Counted from the stretch's first letter, positions 24,507 to 33,800 are shown. The stretch: DNA of 64,000 nucleotides from Mesorhizobium sp. (GCA_004020545.1 SAQE01000023.1:1-64000), one strand, 5' to 3'. Notes: generated from the letters alone by a model not told the origin. Made by a program: numbers and translations.

Positions 24507-25370
24507 ATGGATATGATGGAAATGGCCGAGCGAACCTACTACACGCCGCATGGCGGCCATCCCGGCCAGAACGAGCTTTTGACCGGCCGCGCCGTCTTCA
24601 CCGAAGCCTATGCGGTCATTCCCAAAGGCGTGATGCAGGACATCGTCACCAGCCCGCTGCCGTTCTGGGACAAGACAAGGGCATGGATCATCGCAAGGCC
24701 GCTCTCGGGCTTCGCCGAGACCTTTTCGCAGTACATCGTCGAGGTTCTGCCCGGCGGCGGCAGCGACCGGCCGGAACTCGACGCCGAAGCCGAAGGCGTG
24801 CTGTTCGTGGTCGAGGGGGAGCTTGCGGTCTCGCTCGACGGCAAGAAGCATGTGCTTCGCCCCGGCGGCTTCGCCTTCCTGCCGCCTGCAAGCGGCTGGA
24901 CGGTGCGTAACGAGAGCGGCGACGCGGTGCGCTTCCACTGGATCCGCAAGGCCTATGAAGGTGTCGACGGTCTCGACGTTCCGGAAGCCTTCTTCACCAA
25001 CGAGCAGCAGATCGAGCCGAGCCCGATGCCCGGCACCGAGGGCCGCTGGGCAACGACGCGCTTCGTCGACCCGGCCGACATGCGCCATGACATGCATGTC
25101 ACCATCGTCACCCTGAAACCCGGCGCGGTCATTCCGTTCGCCGAGACGCATGTCATGGAGCACGGGCTCTATGTGCTCGAAGGCAAGGCCGTCTACCGCC
25201 TCAACCAGGACTGGGTCGAGGTCGAGGCCGGCGACTTCATGTGGCTGCGCGCCTTCTGCCCGCAGGCCTGCTATGCCGGCGGCCCCGGCAACTTCCGCTA
25301 CCTGCTCTACAAGGACGTCAACCGGCATGCCAAGCTTAGCGGCGCCGGCCTTGGGGACCGCGCGCGGTGA
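24507..25370 (+). CDS. (S)-ureidoglycine aminohydrolase
   Basis: A 287-residue bicupin of the UglY/YlbA type. The start resembles the family (RTYYTPHGGHPGQNELLTGR). Two cupin barrels follow, the first with VEGELAVSLDGKKHVLRPGG, the second with the metal-binding set in IPFAETHVMEHGLYVLEGKA and a C-terminal YLLYKDVNRH. It releases ammonia from (S)-ureidoglycine, giving (S)-ureidoglycolate. Several clustered ATGs (24507, 24516, 24522) make the exact start uncertain. It lies 10 bases after puuE-uraD and overlaps the next start. Confidence 0.92.
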   Translation: MDMMEMAERTYYTPHGGHPGQNELLTGRAVFTEAYAVIPKGVMQDIVTSPLPFWDKTRAWIIARPLSGFAETFSQYIVEVLPGGGSDRPELDAEAEGVLFVVEGELAVSLDGKKHVLRPGGFAFLPPASGWTVRNESGDAVRFHWIRKAYEGVDGLDVPEAFFTNEQQIEPSPMPGTEGRWATTRFVDPADMRHDMHVTIVTLKPGAVIPFAETHVMEHGLYVLEGKAVYRLNQDWVEVEAGDFMWLRAFCPQACYAGGPGNFRYLLYKDVNRHAKLSGAGLGDRAR

Positions 25371-25858
25371 CCCGCATCGTCGCCCAGCCGCTGACGCGCG
25401 AAAACTTCGCGCCGTTCGGCAACGTCATCGACATGGGCGGCGACAACCGCTACCCGATCAATGGCGGCAAGGCGATGCGCTATCACGACCTCGCCACCGC
25501 CGAGGCCATCGGGCCGAATGCCCGCGTGCTGATCTCGATGGTGCGCGGCACGCCCTACGAGATGCCGCTGAAGCTCACCATGGTCGAGCGCCATCCGCTC
25601 GGCAGCCAGGCTTTCATCCCGCTGTCGCCGCGCCCATTCCTGGTCGTCGTCTGCCATGACACCAAGGACGGTCCGGGCGAGCCGCATGCCTTCATCACCG
25701 CGCCCGGCCAGGGCGTCAACTACCGGCGCAACCTCTGGCATGGTGTGCTGACGCCGATCGGCGAGGAACAGGATTTCCTCATCGTCGACCGCAGCGGCGA
25801 CGGCTCCAACCTCGAAGAGTGCCATTTCTCGCACCCTTACGAGATTCACCTCCCCTGA
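25367..25858 (+). CDS. allA: Ureidoglycolate lyase
   Basis: A 163-residue cupin-fold protein with the AllA pattern: PLTRENFAPFGNVIDMGG at the N-terminus, MVERHPLGSQAFIPLSPRPF, VVCHDTKDGPGEPHAFITAP, and GVNYRRNLWHGVLTPI. It splits (S)-ureidoglycolate to glyoxylate and urea. It starts with GTG, overlapping the previous stop (GTGA). Confidence 0.94.
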   Translation: MTRIVAQPLTRENFAPFGNVIDMGGDNRYPINGGKAMRYHDLATAEAIGPNARVLISMVRGTPYEMPLKLTMVERHPLGSQAFIPLSPRPFLVVVCHDTKDGPGEPHAFITAPGQGVNYRRNLWHGVLTPIGEEQDFLIVDRSGDGSNLEECHFSHPYEIHLP

Positions 25859-25874
25859 AGAGTTCCGATTTCTC

Positions 25875-26468
25875 ATGACCGACATTTCGCTGATCGACCG
25901 CCTGCTCGACGTGATCGAGCATGATATCGTGCCGAAGACGGCCGAAGGCGTTGCCCATGGCAACAAGCTGTTCGGCGCCGCGATCCTGAGGAAGGACGAC
26001 CGCTCGCTGGTGCTGGCCGAGACCAACAACGAGATCGAAAATCCGCTCTGGCACGGCGAGGTGCATTGCCTGAAGCGCTTCTACGAAATGCCCAAAGCCG
26101 AGCGCGTCGACACCAAGGACGCGCTGTTCCTGGCCACGCACGAGCCCTGCTCGCTCTGTTTGTCGGCGATCACCTGGACCGGCTTCGACAATTTCTACTA
26201 CCTCTTCAGCCACGAGGACTCGCGCGACAGTTTTGCCATCCCGCATGACCTGAAGATCCTGAAGGAGGTCTTCACCCTCGACCCCGGCGGCTACAATGCC
26301 GAGAACGCCTACTGGAAGAGCTTTTCGATCCGACGGCTGGTGCGGGCCTTGCCCGAAGCCGAGCGCAAGCGGCTTGAGGCGCGCATCGGACATATCTCGG
26401 CGCGCTATGACGCGCTGTCAGACACCTACCAGGCAAGCAAGTCCGACAACGACATTCCACTGAGCTGA
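25875..26468 (+). CDS. Cytidine-deaminase-fold zinc deaminase in ureide operon
   Basis: A 197-residue protein with the zinc site of the cytidine/deoxycytidylate/guanine deaminase superfamily: HGE (residues 60-62) and PCSLC (91-95). The preceding strand GAAILRKDDRSLVLAETNN is the typical nucleoside-deaminase beta hairpin. The C-terminal 90 residues (ending SKSDNDIPLS) are unlike short guanine or tRNA adenosine deaminases and look lineage-specific. As the last gene of the ureide operon, 16 bases after allA, it may deaminate a purine or ureide intermediate. The substrate cannot be inferred, and an amidohydrolase-type guanine deaminase is already present. Confidence 0.82.
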   Translation: MTDISLIDRLLDVIEHDIVPKTAEGVAHGNKLFGAAILRKDDRSLVLAETNNEIENPLWHGEVHCLKRFYEMPKAERVDTKDALFLATHEPCSLCLSAITWTGFDNFYYLFSHEDSRDSFAIPHDLKILKEVFTLDPGGYNAENAYWKSFSIRRLVRALPEAERKRLEARIGHISARYDALSDTYQASKSDNDIPLS

Positions 26469-26488
26469 GTGGTTCAGGACGGCTCCTT

Positions 26489-26515
26489 GAGTTGCCACCA
26501 CAATGACGGCAACTC
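26489..26515. terminator. Stem-loop in convergent gap
   Basis: GAGTTGCC (26489-26496) pairs perfectly with GGCAACTC (26508-26515) around an 11-base loop. It lies between the ends of the deaminase gene and the ABC ATPase gene, which converge, so it may end transcription from both sides. No T-run follows on either strand. Confidence 0.45.
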
Positions 26516-26579
26516 GAACCCCTTGCGAAACACGTAGCCCAGGAAATCTCTCCCGGGACAAGGGGAGCAGGACCGGGTT

Positions 26580-27578
<999 letters not shown>

Positions 27579-27613
27579 AATGTTCCTCCAGATTGAAGAG
27601 TGGGCGCCACTGC

Positions 27614-27769
27614 ACCCCCCTCTGGCCTGCCGGCCATCTCCCCCTCAAGGGGGGAGATTGGCAGCTTTGCCCGAGGCGCTTCTTTTGCGACGTTGGTTAT
27701 TGGCGAAGGTAGACGGGATGATCGATCTCCCCCCTTGAGGGGGAGATGGCCGGCAGGCCAGAGGGGGGT
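27614..27769. repeat. Palindromic repeat, CTCAAGGGGGGAG family, copy 1
   Basis: CCCCCTCTGGCCTGCCGGCC followed by ATCTCCCCCTCAAGGGGGGA at the left end is repeated as the reverse complement at 27724-27769. Each arm carries its own small hairpin core. The unique centre is about 60 bases. Copies at 29988-30226, 48265-48422 and in part 59404-59451 share arms and core. Confidence 0.88.
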
Positions 27770-27804
27770 AGCGCCGCGCGCCATCCTCGACAGCGATCCA
27801 TATG

Positions 27805-28866
27805 TCAAAGCCGCACCGCCTTTCCGCTGCGCACGCTCTCGTCGGCGGCAAGGCAGACCGCGAGCGACTTCACCGCGTCGTCCATGTGGCGGGTCAGGTC
27901 GATGTCCTCGCGGATTGCCTCGAGCAGGAAGGCCTGCTCGCGGTCGCAGAGCTCCTGGTGCCCCGGCTCGCCTTCCATCGACAGCAGCTCGTCCTCCTTG
28001 GCGAACCTGCCGTCCGGGCCGGTCGCGGCGCTGTGCAGGCGGATGGTCGAAGTTTTTGTGTGGGTGTCGATGTCGTCGGACTTGACGCCCTCCTTCATCA
28101 CGATCGACACGCAGCCCCTGGGCGACATCACGTCCTTCACGAAGAAGGCGGTCTCCGAGATCATCGGACCCCAGCCGGCTTCGTACCAGCCGACCGAGCC
28201 GTCCTCGAACAGCACCTGCAGGTGGCCGTAATTGTACATCGAAGGCGCGACCTCGTCGGAGAGCCGCACGCCCATGCCGCGCACCTCGACCGGCCTGGCG
28301 TCGGTGATCTGCAGCATCACATCGAGATAGTGCACGCCGCAGTCGACGATCGGCGAGGTCGTTCGCATCAGCTGCTTGTGCGTCTCCCAGGTATGGCCGG
28401 AGGACTGCTGGTTGAGGTTCATGCGGAACACATAGGGGCCGCCGAGCTTGCGTGCCTCGGCGATCAGCTTGATCCAGGACGGATGGTGGCGCAGAATATA
28501 GCCGATCACCAGTTTCCGGCCGTTGGCCTTGGCCGCATCGACGACGCGTCTGGCGTCCGCCACCGTCGTCGCCAGCGGCTTCTCGACGAAGACATGGCAG
28601 CCGGCCTCGAACGCCCTTACCGCATAGTCGGCGTGACTGTCGGAATAGGTGGCGATCGCAGCCACATCCGGCTTCTCGTCGCGCAGCGCCTCCTCGAAGG
28701 AGCGCCTTATGCCGTAGCTGGAGAGTTCGGCCGGCAGCGGCGCGTCGGAGCGGTTGACGAGCGCCGCGATCTCGAAGCCCGGATTGGTGTGGTAGGCCAG
28801 CGCGTGGCTGCGGCCCATATTGCCGAGGCCGGCGACGACGACGCGAAGGGGTGGTTTATCGCTCAC
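27805..28866 (-). CDS. Gfo/Idh/MocA family sugar oxidoreductase
   Basis: A 353-residue NAD(P)-dependent oxidoreductase. The N-terminal Rossmann fold has VVVAGLGNMGRSHALAY (residues 8-24) and the family EKP in CHVFVEKPLATTVADARR (about 96). The alpha/beta C-terminal domain contains PIVDCGVHYLDVMLQI, the D-x3-H dyad of the family. It would oxidise or epimerise a sugar or sugar derivative brought in by the surrounding ABC importer; the substrate is unknown. It overlaps neither neighbour and is flanked by palindromic repeats. Confidence 0.9.
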   Translation of the reverse strand: MSDKPPLRVVVAGLGNMGRSHALAYHTNPGFEIAALVNRSDAPLPAELSSYGIRRSFEEALRDEKPDVAAIATYSDSHADYAVRAFEAGCHVFVEKPLATTVADARRVVDAAKANGRKLVIGYILRHHPSWIKLIAEARKLGGPYVFRMNLNQQSSGHTWETHKQLMRTTSPIVDCGVHYLDVMLQITDARPVEVRGMGVRLSDEVAPSMYNYGHLQVLFEDGSVGWYEAGWGPMISETAFFVKDVMSPRGCVSIVMKEGVKSDDIDTHTKTSTIRLHSAATGPDGRFAKEDELLSMEGEPGHQELCDREQAFLLEAIREDIDLTRHMDDAVKSLAVCLAADESVRSGKAVRL

Positions 28867-28896
28867 CTGACTACTCCACTTTCTCTTGAGAGGGTG

Positions 28897-29071
28897 TCAC
28901 CCCACCCGGCGCTGCGCGCCGACCTCCCCATCGAGGGGAGGTAGGGCGTTGGCGTGAACATCCCTGCCGAAGAAGCTGCTCTGAACTGAAACCAGGGGCG
29001 GTCGAGAATAGAGCGGCGACCTTCTACCTCCCCTCGATGGGGAGGTCGGCGCGCAGCGCCGGGTGGGGTGA
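28897..29071. repeat. Palindromic repeat, ACCTCCCCATCGAGGGGAGGT family
   Basis: TCACCCCACCCGGCGCTGCG with CGCCGACCTCCCCATCGAGG at the left (28898-28943) returns as the reverse complement at 29026-29071. It lies between the oxidoreductase and permease genes inside the operon. The core differs from the CTCAAGGGGGGAG family, so two repeat families occur in one operon. Confidence 0.85.
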
Positions 29072-29101
29072 AGGCGCCTACCGCGAATTGCAGGTCTCCG
29101 C

Positions 29102-29941
29102 TCACTTCACCGCTCCCGAGGTAATGCCGCGGATCAGCTGCCGCGAGAAGATGACGTAGAGGATCAGCACCGGCAGGATCGCCAGCGAGAGCGCGGCCAG
29201 GATCGCGTTCCAGTTGGTGACGAACTGGCCGAGGAAGAGCTGGGCACCGAGCGTCACCGTCTTGGTTTCCTCCGACGGCGCCAGGATCAGCGGGAACCAG
29301 AGGTCGTTCCAGATCGGGATCATGGTGAAGACGGCGACGGTTGCCATGGACGGGCGCACCAGCGGCAGCACCAGGCGGAAGAAGATCGTGTATTCCGACA
29401 GCCCGTCGATGCGCCCGGCGTTCTTCAGGTCGTCGGACACCTGCTTCATGAATTCGGACAGGATGAAGATGGCGAGCGGCAGGCCTTGCGCGGTGTAGAC
29501 CAGGATCAGCGCCGTCAGCGTGTTGACCAATCCGCTCGCCACCATCAACTGCAGGATGGCGACGGTGCCGAGGCGGATCGGGATCATGATGCCGAGCGCG
29601 AGATAGAGCCCCATCAGCGTGTTGCCGCGAAAGCGGTATTCCGACAGCGCGAACGCGGCCATCGCTCCGAATAAAAGCACGAAGAACAGCGAGGCGACGG
29701 TGACGACAAGGCTGTTCTGGAAATAGTGGAAGAAGTCGCCCTGGCCGAACACGGTGCTGTAGCCGATCAGGTCGAAAGTCTTCGGCGTCGGCGGCGTCAG
29801 CGGCGCGCCGAAGATGCCCGCGCGCGATTTGAACGAGTTCATGATGACCAGGATCACCGGAAACAGCGCGATCACGGTATAGGTCAAAAGGATTGCGTGG
29901 GCGCCGATGGTGCGGGGCAAAGAGTGGGTGGCGGTGCTCAT
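29102..29941 (-). CDS. Carbohydrate ABC transporter permease (MalG/UgpE type)
   Basis: A 279-residue inner-membrane permease with six predicted membrane segments, the first at about residues 14-35 (HAILLTYTVIALFPVILVIM). The cytoplasmic coupling loop EAA-type motif appears as DDLKNAGRIDGLSEYTIFFR (about residues 175-195), with the conserved glycine and LPL following. It forms the channel with the upstream permease. Confidence 0.93.
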   Translation of the reverse strand: MSTATHSLPRTIGAHAILLTYTVIALFPVILVIMNSFKSRAGIFGAPLTPPTPKTFDLIGYSTVFGQGDFFHYFQNSLVVTVASLFFVLLFGAMAAFALSEYRFRGNTLMGLYLALGIMIPIRLGTVAILQLMVASGLVNTLTALILVYTAQGLPLAIFILSEFMKQVSDDLKNAGRIDGLSEYTIFFRLVLPLVRPSMATVAVFTMIPIWNDLWFPLILAPSEETKTVTLGAQLFLGQFVTNWNAILAALSLAILPVLILYVIFSRQLIRGITSGAVK

Positions 29942-29987
29942 TGGAAAGTCTCCTGACGAGTTGCTTTCCCAAAGGACGGCGCCAAGG

Positions 29988-30226
29988 CACCCCCCTCTGT
30001 CCTGCCGGACATCTCCCCCTCAAGGGGGGAGATCGGCAGCTTCGACGTTGGCGCCCAATCCGCAGCGTTGGAGATTGGCGAAAGTGTGTGCGACATCCAA
30101 TCTCCCCCCTTGAGGGGGGTGAGGAGAGGTCCGCGCAGCGGACGGAAAGCCAATTGCTTGGCTTTCCGAACGACGAACGCTCGGAGCGACAGCAGAGGGC
30201 CGGCGGCGGCAGGCCAGAGGGGGGTG
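29988..30226. repeat. Palindromic repeat, CTCAAGGGGGGAG family, copy 2 with insertion
   Basis: The left arm CACCCCCCTCTGTCCTGCCG and its core match copies at 27614 and 48265. The right arm is split: after the CTTGAGGGGGG core a roughly 85-base insert containing GTCCGCGCAGCGGAC and AAGCCAATTGCTTGGCTTT (themselves small palindromes) intervenes before GGCAGGCCAGAGGGGGGTG. So this copy is a mosaic of nested hairpins. It lies between the two permease genes. Confidence 0.82.
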
Positions 30227-30249
30227 TTCAAGCTCGACATCTCCAACCC

Positions 30250-31179
30250 TCAGAACTGGTAGCGACGCAGGCGCGTCTGGACGAGGAACAGGTAGACGCA
30301 GACGCCGGCAAGGATGATCAGGAACATCATCGTGGCGATCGCCGCGCCCATGTTCGGGTCGCCGACCTGCAGCTGGAAGCCGAAGAAGGCGCGGTAAAGG
30401 AAGGTGCCAAGGATGTCGGTCGAATAGTTCGGTCCGGCGAGCGCCCCTTGCGCGGTGTAGATCAGGTCGAAAGCGTTGAAATTGCCGACGAAGGTCAGGA
30501 TCGAGATGATGCCGATCGACGGCAGGATCAGCGGCAGCTTGATCTTCCAGAACTGCGCCATGCCGGTGACGCCGTCGCATTCGGCGGCCTCGATCACCTC
30601 GTCGGGGATCGACAGAAGTGCCGCGTAGATCAGCATCATCGGGATGCCGACGAACTGCCAGACCGAGACCAGGCTGAGCGCGGTGAGCGCATATTGCTCC
30701 TTGCCGAGCCACGGTGTGAACAGGCTCTTCAGCCAGACGAAGTCGAGCAGGTGCGGCGCCACGCCCCAGATCGGCGACAGGATCAGTTTCCAGGCGAAGC
30801 CGACAATGACGAAGGACAGGATGGTCGGCACGAAGATCGCCGTGCGGTAGAAGGCGGCGAAGCGCAGCCTCGGGCTGGACAAAAGCGCTGCCAGAAGGAT
30901 GCCGATCGGGTTTTGCACCAGCATGTGGATGATGAAGAACCAGACATTGTTCCTGAGCGCATTCCAGAAATTCACCGACCAGTTGGGATCGCCGAACAGC
31001 GTGCGGAAATTGCCCAGTCCGACAAACACCTGGCTCTGCTCGATGTTGCGGAACAATGAGAGTTGGAGGGTGCCGAACAGCGGCAGGATCATCACCGCCG
31101 TGTAGACGAGCACCGCCGGCGCCAGGAAGACGCCGATATGCCAGCGGATCGGTTTCTTGGGTCGTGTTCGTGCGGCCAT
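30250..31179 (-). CDS. Carbohydrate ABC transporter permease (MalF/UgpA type)
   Basis: A 309-residue permease with six membrane segments, starting IGVFLAPAVLVYTAVMILPL (about residues 15-34). The EAA coupling loop appears as IPDEVIEAAECDGVTGMAQF (about 205-225), followed by the IKLPLILPS helix. The N-terminal MAARTRPKKP is basic and cytoplasmic. It pairs with the MalG-type permease, although a mosaic repeat separates the genes. Confidence 0.93.
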   Translation of the reverse strand: MAARTRPKKPIRWHIGVFLAPAVLVYTAVMILPLFGTLQLSLFRNIEQSQVFVGLGNFRTLFGDPNWSVNFWNALRNNVWFFIIHMLVQNPIGILLAALLSSPRLRFAAFYRTAIFVPTILSFVIVGFAWKLILSPIWGVAPHLLDFVWLKSLFTPWLGKEQYALTALSLVSVWQFVGIPMMLIYAALLSIPDEVIEAAECDGVTGMAQFWKIKLPLILPSIGIISILTFVGNFNAFDLIYTAQGALAGPNYSTDILGTFLYRAFFGFQLQVGDPNMGAAIATMMFLIILAGVCVYLFLVQTRLRRYQF

Positions 31180-31401
31180 GAGTTCGGTCCCCGCCGTCTC
31201 TCGGTTCCAGGTCGATGATGCTAGCTGATGCCTCGATGCATGGCCTGATTGTCCCCATCAGGGAGGACAAGGCCAGCGACAGTGCGGCTTCGTCTTCCCG
31301 CAAGACGAGGGTAGGACCGAGAGGCGGCGCCGACAATCGCTATCTAATACTATCCGAGTACCGGCCGGGCTGGACGCCCGGCCGGCTCGATTAGCCGAGG
31401 A
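31180..31401. other. Gap between binding-protein and permease genes
   Basis: This 222-base gap lies inside the leftward operon. No gene is visible. Short complementary patches (GGTAGGACC-type, GGCCGGGCTGGACGCCCGGCC at about 31363-31383) form a strong hairpin just after the binding-protein stop, CCGGCCGGGC with GCCCGGCCGG around TGGAC. Such a hairpin often protects the binding-protein mRNA and lowers permease expression. Confidence 0.55.
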
Positions 31402-32661
31402 TTACTTCGCCGGCTTGTACCAGCTGTCGAGGCCGTCCTGCAGCTTCTTGGCCGCGGCTTCCGGCGTGTCGGTGCCGTTGATCACGTTGGCCGATTCAAC
31501 CCAGGTCTCGTTCTCGAGGTTCGGCGTGCCGCGCGACAGGATCTGGTAGGTCGAGCGGATCGTCGACTTGCACTTGCCGCGCCAGGAGACGAATTCCTGC
31601 GCCAGCGGGTCTTCCATCTTCACCGGCGTGCTGTTCAGGCTGAAGAAGCCCGGCAGCGCGTTGGCGTAGATGGTGGCGAAGTCCGGCGAAGCGACCCAGG
31701 ACAGGAACTTCTTGGCTTCTTCCGGATGCTTCGAGGCCGCATTCAGGCCCATGCCGATGTCGGTATGGTCGGAGATGTAGCAGGTGTCGCCGGCCTTCTG
31801 CACCGGCGGCGGGAAGGCGCCCATCTTGAACTGCGCCTGCGTGTTGAACAGGCCGATCTCCCACGAGCCGGCCGGGTAGATAGCGGCGCGGCCGAGCGTG
31901 AACAGGTTCTGGCTGTCCGGATAGGTCTGCGCCTCGAAGCCGTCGCCGAGGTAAGGCTTCCACTTGGCCAGTTCCTTGTAGGGCTCGACCCAGTCGGCGT
32001 CGGTCAGCTTCTGCTCGCCCTTGATCAGGGCCTGGCGGCCTTCCTCGCCCTTCCAGTAATTCGGGCCGATGTTCTGGTAGCCCATGGTCGCGGCTTCCCA
32101 GAGGTCCTTGGTGCCCATCGCCATCGGGATGTAGGTGCCGTCCGCCTTGATCTTGTCGAGCACGGCGTAGAACTCTTCATTCGTGGTCGGCACCTTAAGG
32201 CCGAGCTTGTCGAAGGCGTCCTTGTTGTAGATGAAGCCGTGGATGACCGAGGCCATCGGCACGCAGAAGCTCGACTTGCCGTCGTCGGTCTGCCAGGCCG
32301 CCTTGGCGACGGCCGAGAAGTTGTCCATGCCGGGCAGCGAGGTTAGGTCGGCGAGGTTGCCCTTCTTGAACAGCTCCAGCGACTTGTCGAACGGCCGGCA
32401 GGTGATCAGGTCGCCCGCCGAGCCGGCGGTGAGCTTGGCACCGAGCGCTGCGTCATACTCGGTCGGCGCCGAGGGCGCGAACACCACCTTGATTCCGGGG
32501 TTCTTGGCTTCGAAGGCCGGGATCAGCTTGTCCTTCCAGATGGTCAGGTCGTCGCCGCGCCAGCTCTCGATGTTGAGCGTCACGTCTTCGGCCAGAGCCA
32601 TCCCGGTGGTGCCGAGAATGCTCGTGCCGAGCAGAAGGGCCGTCAGTAGTTTGGTCGTCAT
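31402..32661 (-). CDS. Sugar ABC transporter substrate-binding protein
   Basis: A 419-residue periplasmic family 1 binding protein. The signal peptide is MTTKLLTALLLGTSILGTTG followed by MALA and cleavage before EDVTLNIESW. The mature protein shows the family pattern: FEAKNPGIKVVFAPSAPTEY, AGDLITCRPFDKSLELFKKG, a Q-x-x-x-F region, and the C-terminal lobe with FPPPVQKAGDTCYISDHTDI. A GGGAG lies close to the ATG. It captures the sugar, probably an N-acetylated amino sugar or muropeptide-derived sugar given murQ 52 bases upstream and nagK/nagA across the promoter. Confidence 0.93.
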   Translation of the reverse strand: MTTKLLTALLLGTSILGTTGMALAEDVTLNIESWRGDDLTIWKDKLIPAFEAKNPGIKVVFAPSAPTEYDAALGAKLTAGSAGDLITCRPFDKSLELFKKGNLADLTSLPGMDNFSAVAKAAWQTDDGKSSFCVPMASVIHGFIYNKDAFDKLGLKVPTTNEEFYAVLDKIKADGTYIPMAMGTKDLWEAATMGYQNIGPNYWKGEEGRQALIKGEQKLTDADWVEPYKELAKWKPYLGDGFEAQTYPDSQNLFTLGRAAIYPAGSWEIGLFNTQAQFKMGAFPPPVQKAGDTCYISDHTDIGMGLNAASKHPEEAKKFLSWVASPDFATIYANALPGFFSLNSTPVKMEDPLAQEFVSWRGKCKSTIRSTYQILSRGTPNLENETWVESANVINGTDTPEAAAKKLQDGLDSWYKPAK

Positions 32662-32713
32662 CTTCAGTCTCCCTGTTGACCTTTTTCAGGTTCGGTTCTG
32701 ATGAGAACAGAGG

Positions 32714-33622
32714 CTAGCGCCGCTTGCTCCCCTCGATCGCGGAAAGCGCCGGCCTGAGTTTCTGGCCCGCTCTTTCCAGTATCTTCTCGGCCGCATCGGC
32801 GTTGGCAGCGCCCGCGGCGAGCAGAATGGCAGTCTTGACGACGCCGCCGCTCTCTTCGAGCAGGCGCGCCGCGTCGTCGCGGTCGCGCCCGGTGATGGCG
32901 GCGACCATGCGCACCGCGCGGTCGCGCAGCTTGATGTTGTCGGCGGTGAGGTTGACCATGTAGCCGTCATGCACGTGACCGAGATGGACGGCGGCGAGCG
33001 TCGACAGCATGTTGAGCGCGATCTTCTGCGCGGTGCCGGCCCCCATGCGCGTCGAGCCGGCGATCAGCTCCGGCGGCGTCTCGAGCAGGATGGCGACGTC
33101 GGCCCGCTCGAACAGCGGCGCCCCCTTGTTGTTGGCGATCGCGATCGTTGCCGCGCCCCGGCGCCGCGCGTCGCCGATCGCCTGGACGGCGTAAGGCGTC
33201 GAGCCGCTGGCCGAGACGGCGATCAGACAGTCGCCCTTGCCGATATTGGCGTTCGCCACGGCCGCCGCAGCTTCCTCGGTGTCGTCTTCCGGCCCGCCGG
33301 CCAGCGTGCGGAAAGCCTCGTCGCCGCCGGCGATCAGGATGGCGATGCGGTCACGCGCGATGCCGAAGGTGCCGGGAAGCTCCAGCGCATCTGCAACCGC
33401 CATCAGGCCGGAGCTGCCGGCTGCCGCATAGGCAAGCCTGCCGCCACTCTTCAATTGTCTTGCGACTAGCTCGGCCGCCTCGGCAATGGCCGGAATGGCG
33501 CCATGCACGGCCTTGGCGGCCTCGATCTGCGCGTTGGCGAGGAACGACAGGATGGCATCCGGGGCCTGGACATCAAGCCCCTCGGCATTTTGATGAAGCG
33601 CTTCCGTGCGCGTCTCGGCCAT
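32714..33622 (-). CDS. murQ: N-acetylmuramic acid 6-phosphate etherase
   Basis: A 302-residue SIS-domain lyase. Signatures are RLAYAAAGSSGLMAVADALE, LIAGGDEAFRT (phosphate/glutamate region), DCLIAVSASGSTPYAVQAIG, and the MurQ motif GSTRMGAGTAQKIALNMLST. A UBA-like C-terminal segment follows (AARLLEESGGVVKTAILLAA). It cleaves the lactyl ether of MurNAc-6-phosphate, yielding GlcNAc-6-phosphate and D-lactate. The ATG at 33622 has GGAGGAAAG upstream. It is the first gene of the leftward amino-sugar operon. Confidence 0.93.
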   Translation of the reverse strand: MAETRTEALHQNAEGLDVQAPDAILSFLANAQIEAAKAVHGAIPAIAEAAELVARQLKSGGRLAYAAAGSSGLMAVADALELPGTFGIARDRIAILIAGGDEAFRTLAGGPEDDTEEAAAAVANANIGKGDCLIAVSASGSTPYAVQAIGDARRRGAATIAIANNKGAPLFERADVAILLETPPELIAGSTRMGAGTAQKIALNMLSTLAAVHLGHVHDGYMVNLTADNIKLRDRAVRMVAAITGRDRDDAARLLEESGGVVKTAILLAAGAANADAAEKILERAGQKLRPALSAIEGSKRR

Positions 33623-33646
33623 CCGCTTTCCTCCAACTAAGGGGAC

Positions 33647-33664
33647 AATACCAAAAAAATACCA
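33647..33664 (-). promoter_or_regulatory. TGGTATT direct-repeat operator upstream of murQ
   Basis: On the minus strand this reads TGGTATTTTTTTGGTATT: two TGGTATT units with an 11-base period, 25 bases before murQ. The same arrangement occurs on the plus strand before nagK (33782-33800). Half-sites of the form TGGTAT resemble those of NagR/DasR-type GntR regulators. The HutC-type GntR gene at 34748 is the probable ligand. Confidence 0.6.
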
Positions 33665-33781
33665 CTTGTCCACATCCATTAACGTTTTTCATGCCCGGCA
33701 TTTGCCTTGCCGGCAAATTTCTGTGATTTTTCAATAAAATACGCCTTAATCTTTTTTGAACCGAAATTAACGCTTGGCTAT

Positions 33782-33800
33782 TGGTATTTTATTGGTATTA
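33782..33800 (+). promoter_or_regulatory. TGGTATT direct-repeat operator upstream of nagK
   Basis: TGGTATTTTATTGGTATTA contains two TGGTATT units, period 11, ending 22 bases before the nagK GTG. It mirrors the site before murQ, in the same orientation relative to the gene it precedes. The whole 33665-33781 stretch between the two sites is AT-rich, unlike the rest of the window, and should contain both promoters. Confidence 0.6.

Noticed and set aside
27614-30226. Clustered similar repeats considered as a CRISPR array
   Set aside because: Copies are large palindromes between genes, irregularly spaced, without unique spacers or cas genes.
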